64,000 bases of DNA from Silene conica. Its lineage: Eukaryota > Streptophyta > Magnoliopsida > Caryophyllales > Caryophyllaceae. Location: the NCBI GenBank assembly GCA_029255685.2, contig CM055312.2, positions 78,746,369 through 78,810,368 on the forward strand. The letters run 5' to 3'. Positions 57,848 to 64,000 of this stretch are shown here, piece by piece. Position 1 is the stretch's first letter. Each line of letters opens with the position of its first letter. The notes below the pieces were generated by a model. That model saw only the letters and a program-made list of their open reading frames with translations, searched no databases and was not told the DNA's origin. Made by a program: the position numbers and the translations under genes.

Positions 57848-59895
57848 TGTAATATAGGTCAATTAGCGCGGCCGTTCATTAATTAAGAATTTGAATTTCC
57901 TTAGGTAGTGTCCTTTTATATTTAATTCATAATTATGAAATTAACAAGAATATGACAAGAGTATAAAAATGGTATATATATACTTCACAAGAGATATTAC
58001 ACAGTAGCTTTAGAACAAAAATTGAAAAAAAGACAAGAATTGTTGTGAATTAATTCCAAGATAAAAGTGAGATCCATGTATATTCATCAAAATATTCACT
58101 CACTCCATAAAAGATCTTGTGCAAAGACTAATTGGAAAGAAAATCAGCTCGTAGACAAAATTACTCACCCATCTTGTCATGCCATTATCATGATCACGAC
58201 AACACATCTGATGTAAAACTAATACAATTTTAATATTAGTTGTAGATTAATAAAAACGCAGCGAAATTAAAGTATTTATATTTAATGTATTTTTTAATGA
58301 TATAAACGAAAAATAAAGGATATGACGTGATCGCGCTCTCCTCCCTCGCAAAGAACTCGAATGGAACACGACTAGCACTCAACCTCGCAAGGAAGAATGT
58401 GTATTTATAAACAACTCCTACATAGATTACTCATCCTTCTTTGTTGCGTTGAAATTTACTCCGTCTTCCTCATTCTCTTTATCTTCGTTCTCATTCCTAA
58501 CCATACTTACAATGGAGTAATTTTTAATACTTATTTTCTTAAATTATAACTTAGAACATAACAATAATGTTCGTCTTGAGTCGTAATAGCCTTAGGACTT
58601 ATTTTCTAGCAAAATTCGTCTTAAACTCGTCTCATGGACCTAATTAACATGTAATTGGGTCCATTTCTCTCATCCTTGCCACTCAAGCCTCTTGTCCTAA
58701 CTTATATTCCTCATCCTCCATCCTAACTTTTCCGCTTTCCTCCTTCAACAAACACGCCATTAATGTCCAACTTCACCTTCAACCTTAGGACGACAATAAA
58801 ATCTCTGTTTCGTATCCGTTTTTGGTGATTTTCGCGTCTATCTCTTTCTCTCATCTCCCTCCATATTTCTATGTAATAAAGTCGTTGTCTTTCCTCGTAA
58901 CGCGTGCTGGTCGTCTTTTTTAGGATTCGATTTCCCAAGCAAGTTCGTGAATTTTGTGTTTTGATGAAAGTTTGGGCAACCCGGAGTATCTTTGAGTCGG
59001 ATTGGTGTTCATTGAAGAGCTATAAGGTAACGATGATAGGTTACTGGACTTAATTGTATACACTTTGTGTTTATGTTTAATTTCTATGCTTATATTGTCA
59101 TACATGGAGTTGTTAATCAATATTCATATGCTAGTATGGTGATTCACATGAATTCCCCATTTGGGATATGTTGGTTGTTATTAGTTTGTTCATATATATG
59201 ATGAATTTCTATGTTTTGTTTAAGATTTTCTAATTAAAATGCATCTGAGATGGTTAAAATGCTTAATAGGTGAATTTAGGATTTGGTTATGTCAATCTTG
59301 TGTTAAATCATACTCTCTCGTATTCATATTTGTTTTCCTTTTTCCTTATTCGGTTATCTGGGTTTTCTTTCATATTTTCTTTTTTGGAATGATTTGTGTA
59401 GTCCAAATTCAATGGTATGTGAGGTAGTGTGTTTTGTATGATCCAAATTCTATTCCTTGTTTTTTGGGTAAAAAGGAAAGGGAAAGAAAATATGGAATAT
59501 GAGGGAGTGTGTTCATATTCCTCGTGATGTTATTAGTTGGCCTGTTTGTGGTTTGTATGCTGCAAACGTGTGCAACGCGCATTGTTGTGAGTATTGACAT
59601 GTAGAACACGAACTCTTTTCAATTAATCTCTACACAAAATCTTTTATGGAGTGAGTCAATATTTTGATGAATATACATGGATTTCTCTTTTAACTTGGAA
59701 TTAATTCACAACAATTCTTGCCTTTTTTCAATTTTTGTTCGAAAGCTACCGTGTAATATCTCTTGTGAAGTATATATACCTTTTTTTTATACTCTTATCA
59801 TATTCATATTAACTTCATAATTATAAATTAAATATAAAATAAGGAAATTCAAATTCTTAATTAATGAACGTCCGCGCTAATTGACCTATATTACA
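57848..59895. mobile_element. 2.05 kb element with ~270 bp terminal inverted repeats (Mutator-like)
   Basis: 57848-58120 is near-complementary to 59622-59895: TGTAATATAGGTCAATTAGC at the left, TTGACCTATATTACA at the right; deeper, CACTCACTCCATAAAAGATC against TTTTATGGAGTGAGTC. No transposase. The interior (58320-59600) has short open frames on both strands with no family match. No 9-base target duplication is seen, and its right end is exactly the left edge of the duplicated block at 59896. Confidence 0.8.
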
Positions 59896-60503
59896 TTAAC
59901 CCACTTAAATTTTACATTTAATGGATAACTTGCTCACTCGTCTCAAACTAATTAAGAGGTCAAATTATTCAAACATTAGGAATGAAATGGATTCTAACGC
60001 CAAGGAGGTAAGAAGTTAGAACCCCATACATGTTTAAAATTGTTTGGTTCAATCCAAGAATGAGAATAATAATATGTTGGATGGAATGAAGTTGGAAACT
60101 TGGGGGTGGGTGGATATGGGATTTCAAAAGGTTGAAATGGAATTAGAATCCATTAGATATCTAACTTCATTTCAAAATCCCTAGTCAAACACAACCTAAA
60201 TGTTTTCATAACACATCTCAAATGAGAATTTTGTGAATTTTTATTTCTTACTGTTTTTGTAGTAATGAGATCAAAGACATCTCTTTGGTAGTAGGAACAC
60301 ATGTGTTTCACCGCACTTCGATATTTAGATTAACAATTATATTTCGTAGGTTGCTTTGAAGAAAATCTGCAAGAGCCATTTCTCTAGCTGGTTAACTTCA
60401 TGTAAGTGTTTTTCTAATCTAGTTTCTTGATGTGAACCAAAGTATGATTAGTTTGCAAATTTCTCCCAAAAACTAGCCTAATCCTATCAAAAGCTCAAAG
60501 GAA

Positions 60504-60629
60504 CTCCCACAACGATAATTTCACTCTAATTATTTTGTTTATAATCTCGTATTGCACGTATCGAAAGGATATGCAGATTAGCATGTCCCTGCGCATGTCA
60601 CGCATAATCTGAGAAATGGTTTGATTTTA
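60504..60629 (+). pseudogene. U6-derived locus E, mainly 3' half
   Basis: Duplicate of locus D with the same USE-like CTCCCACAACG, TTTATAAT and 23-base spacing. In the body only one substitution is seen (GGTTCG to GGTTTG). Confidence 0.75.
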
Positions 60630-61144
60630 AGGATCTCGGCAAGCTTCGAACTTTTAAGGTGTCTTGCATTGGTATGGCATTGAAATGTAATTTGATAGCT
60701 TTAAAACGTTTGTTTCCATAACATTTATTTTCGTTGGATGCCGAGTCTAAAATCGCGGTTATGACCGCTGCATTTCGAGTCGTCGTTATTGCGGTGATAT
60801 TTAGTTGTCGTTATTACGGTGATATTTATTTTATACGCTTTGTAGATATTTTATCATAAAAATAAGGTTAAGTTTATTTAGAATAGATAATTTGACCATG
60901 CTATACCACTTTTAAGAGTTCCTCACAACAAAATTTGGCATGTAAGTTGAATACTTGAAAATATAGGTTCGTCTAATTTATGAGATCGATTTAATGAAAG
61001 GGCGAAAGGCTCAATGTGAAAACAATTTTTTATTAGAATTGGGGCCAATGTAAAATACATCAAATATTTAGGCGGGGTCAATGTAAAATACTTCAAATAT
61101 TTAGGCGTTTAGGATAATATACCAAACTCTATATTTCATTGTAG

Positions 61145-61320
61145 GAGAAATCATATAGTAAAGTGGCGGATTATCTCGAAGGAATAATTTTTTGGAAAAA
61201 GTATTAAGATTGATCAAGATTCAAGACGAGAGCCTCATATCAAAGCACTCCGTCACTTAAATAGAAGTTTGAATGACCTAAGGGCCAAGATTCCATTATC
61301 TTGATTATTTCCTTAGGTGA
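61145..61320 (+). pseudogene. Captured exon 13 of the FAD oxidoreductase, copy 2
   Basis: Same fragment as 50715-50890, with the same deletion, so it descends from that copy rather than independently from the gene. Slightly closer to the parent at some sites (TTCCATTATCTTGATTATTT). Confidence 0.88.
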
Positions 61321-61865
61321 ATTATGAGATCAAATTCACTTTTTAACACCTAAAACAAAAAGGTAGATACTCTTGTATATGTTCGTTTGTTGTCGAAATT
61401 TGTGTTTATTCCCCTTGTGTACAAGTTAGATCTCAATTGTTAATATAATGATTAGACTTGTGTAAGTGAATATGGCCAAATCTAAAGTTGTTAATATGAT
61501 AATTAGACTTGTACAATTGAATATATGTTTATTTGAAAGTATTGGTAGTTGTGATTCTTGAGAAGTCGCTCATTTAATAGGCTAAAACTATTTTTATTGA
61601 GCGAAATCTAGTAATTTGTCCGGTGTCATAGCATGAGAATTTTGATGTACTTTTGACAGATTAGCTTATTTTCTCAAGGGGCACCAAAATAGCAAATTGA
61701 GTGGTGTTGATCTGAAGAATGAACCATGATAAATACCGAATGGTTTTTCACTCCCACTAAGCCACTAACCCACTAACCCACTTAAATTTTACGGTTTAAG
61801 GAATAACTTGCTCACATATAGGCACGTATCCACTTAAAATACTGGCCTATAAAAAGCTTAAGTGT

Positions 61866-61986
61866 GTCCCACATCGCTGCTTTATTCCATAACTTTATTT
61901 TTATAAGCTTCTTTTGCCTCAAATTGTTGTTGACACTTGTTAAAATTGGAACGATACAGTGAAAATTAGCAAGTTGACACCTTTTT
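61866..61986 (+). pseudogene. U6-derived locus C, mainly 5' half, perfect USE
   Basis: USE GTCCCACATCG (61866-61876) is perfect, and TTTATAAG (61900) is 23 bases on (Pol III spacing). The body GTTAAAATTGGAACGATACA, GTGAAAATTAGCA, then TTGACACC and five Ts. It lacks the U6 5' hairpin sequence and everything between TTAGCA and GACAC, and ends there. A short Pol III RNA of about 60 bases could be made. Confidence 0.8.
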
Positions 61987-62079
61987 ATTTTGTAAAAAGA
62001 AATTCGTATAAATTTTGTTTGAATTTGCTGAATTTGAGGAGAGAGTGGCCATGGTTAGTATTATTTTCTTATTTAAAAA

Positions 62080-62245
62080 GATCAATTAATCTTTACCCTT
62101 TCATAAAACCAACTTTTCTAAATTTAAACCCTTATAAAAAAAGTAATATTTTACACCCTTATAAAACACTTTTGATTAAATTTTACCCCCTAGGCGGATT
62201 CCGGTGTAAAACATATTATTTACGATATTACCCCCCGTTATTAAC
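62080..62245. mobile_element. Half of a TIR element (TTATAAGGGTGTAAA family)
   Basis: Matches 53860-54015 block for block; duplicated together with the U6-derived locus. Confidence 0.6.
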
Positions 62246-64000
62246 ATCTTTAAATTTTGAATCCTATTTATTAAAGCAACAACCACATAGCCTATGTGGC
62301 GCTCTATGGTTCAATGTTGACTTTTCAAACGGTGGTTGGATTTGCATAATTTCAGGACCCACTAACTATTCCGTAATTAATTGCAATTTTATTATTCTGA
62401 TTAAAAAATTGACACGCAAAAAATAGCTTTTAATGTTCATGTTCATTTACATTTACATAAGATGAGATAAAATAAGCTACCATAATTGCAAATCTAATAT
62501 ATAAATGAAATATTATAACAAATAATAACAAATTACAAACTATTGCTTATAATTACAAATTATTGACCTATACGGATAAAAAAACAACCGCGATATTATT
62601 TTAATAAAATATCAACTGTAAAAATTGTACCAAAGTAGAAACCTCCATTTGTGTCAATCGTAAATCTAATGAGAATGTATGAAAAAAAGTAAACAAATTA
62701 TTGACAGGAAATTTTATATACCAACAATACAATACATGTAAAAAGGGTTTTTTATATAAAATATTTATTATATAATCGAAATATTTGACGAAAAAGGAAC
62801 ACAGCGTAAAAATACAAGTAATATTTTAAACAATTATTTTTTAAATAATAAATACATCGACAATTAAGTGACGGAAAATTAGGAATATTACAAAATGTAA
62901 AAATAGATCATTAAATGGGTTGCATTATGGGTCATATTTCTTCCACCGGTGTGTAAATACTTCTAGAAATGTAGCACACATTTTCATTTAAGACAGGTTA
63001 TATAAAAACGAGTCAAGTATTACATATAAGACGTAAATAATATACATTAAGTTACTAAAATTAGCAAAATGTGTTTGTCTCATCTAAGTAAGTGGGTGTT
63101 TATTAACCCGTTTTATTTATTTTTACTGATATATCCATCATAAGAAATACTTATTCGAAATCTTGAATATCATTTGAAATGTCATCAATTAAATGAGCCT
63201 AAACTTTGCATCTATAGGTAAACTTTAAACTAATACATGTTCAATTTAAGACGGGTATATATGTCTTAAGTTTAAACAGATATATGCATTTTAAATAAAA
63301 CCTACTCAACATATAGAATATCATTTGAAAGCAACAAGTCTCTCTTGTGACGGGTATATCCATCACAGACTTGCAAAAGGTCAATATTATCCATATCGGT
63401 AAATAAGAGAAAATAGAATGCATGTTACTCTCTGGGTACTTAGCTTTTGTCTTATCTCCTTATATGAGTATTATTTAATCCGACGCAAGCTTGCGACGGA
63501 TATGTCCGTCACAAAAGAGAATTTGTGATTTGAAAGATCATCAATTATTTGAGTTTGAAACCTTGCATTTATAGGAAAGATTTAAAGATTTTTATTAAAA
63601 GTATCTATTTTATAAAATATTTTGTCAAAATCTAGGATGTTATTTGAAAGGTCATCAATTAAATGAGTCTAAACTTTCCATTTAAATCGAAGCTTTAAAC
63701 TAATACGGAGTACTTGTTTAATTTAAGGAGGGTATGTATTTGTTAAGCTTAAAACAGATATATGCGTTTTAAATAAGACCTACATGACATCTATTTTGCG
63801 ATAATGCTATTTGAAACGGGATCCATTAAATGAGTTTGAAACTTTGCATTTATAGGAAAGCCTTAATGTAATAGCGAATTTTATTTAAGATGGTTATATC
63901 CGTCTTAAGCTTAACATGTGCAACAAAATTAGTCAATAATAATTTGATTAGAAGCATGATTTAACATCAAGTTGGCTTATGTTAGATAATGTATTATTTT
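62246..64000. other. Intergenic, no gene recognised
   Basis: AT-rich. About 62265 (TCCTATTTATTAAAGCAAC) could be a Helitron 5' end. Two diverged direct repeats with AAATGAGCCTAAACTTTGCA / AAATGAGTCTAAACTTTCCA words lie at 63170-63310 and 63640-63790, with a third partial copy at 63825. A MITE remnant (TTGCGACGGATATGTCCGTC) is at 63490. Confidence 0.45.

Larger units (their letters stand above)
59896..61757 (+). repeat. Segmental duplicate, copy C (pairs with 49370-51320)
   Basis: Collinear with copy B. From about 60190 to 60700 the two are almost identical; the outer parts differ more. Copy C stops inside the U4 USE: CACTCCCAC at 61750-61758 continues as TAAGCCACTAACCC instead of ATCG. U4 is therefore lost. 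Confidence 0.9.

Noticed and set aside
44500..62000. U1, U2, U3, 7SL or tRNA genes in the cluster
   Set aside because: I looked for their conserved words (for example ATACTTACCTG for U1, or TCTCGGCCTTTTGGC for U2) and did not find them.
61959..62426. 155-codon frame covering the end of U6-derived locus C
   Set aside because: It runs through snRNA, a T-run and a TIR fragment, all of which explain the sequence better.

Overview
This window is nuclear plant DNA: AT-rich, with intron-containing genes using GT/AG splice sites, LTR retrotransposons primed by initiator Met-tRNA, Helitron ends, Stowaway and Mutator-like elements, and plant-type snRNA promoters. It is a eudicot. The repeat flavour suggests Caryophyllales, but that is only an impression. 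Three protein-coding genes could be assembled exon by exon with consistent phase.

Layout. 1-10125: one young, very large LTR element with no recognisable gag-pol (LARD type). Its LTRs are about 3.6 kb, and each carries an array of ten hairpins with a conserved loop and changing but still paired stems. 10126-18140: a transposon graveyard (MITEs, two Helitron candidates, a foldback, an L1-type LINE 3' remnant). 18681-22102 (+): a four-exon DUF630/DUF632 gene, 757 aa. 22103-27020: intergenic, with a Mutator-type element bearing perfect target duplications and a SINE fragment. 27021-30443 (-): CPP1/CDF1, a chloroplast J-like membrane chaperone, three exons, 281 aa. 30444-38510: more TIR elements and a minisatellite of palindromes. 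38511-44480 (+): a 13-exon plastid FAD-dependent amine-oxidase/carotenoid-desaturase-like gene, 537 aa, with a copia solo LTR in intron 3.

44843-62000 is the most unusual part: a mixed cluster of spliceosomal snRNA genes, all on the + strand. It holds two U4 genes, three U5 genes and five U6-derived loci, each behind a plant snRNA promoter (USE plus TATA). USE-TATA spacing is 30-32 nt for all U4/U5 genes (Pol II geometry) and 23-24 nt for all U6-derived loci (Pol III geometry). The cluster grew by segmental duplication. One duplicated block carried the last exon of the neighbouring FAD oxidoreductase along with U4, leaving two exon-13 pseudogene fragments. U4 and U5 copies differ by paired changes that keep their stems, so the copies look constrained. 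The U6-derived loci are partial: two retain mainly the 5' half, two the 3' half, and one is badly decayed.

The three protein genes belong to different processes (cell-periphery DUF630/632 signalling, chlorophyll synthesis and import support, plastid redox chemistry), and nothing suggests joint regulation. U4, U5 and U6 RNAs act together in the U4/U6.U5 tri-snRNP, so the cluster groups RNAs of one particle. 62246-64000 holds no gene I can recognise.
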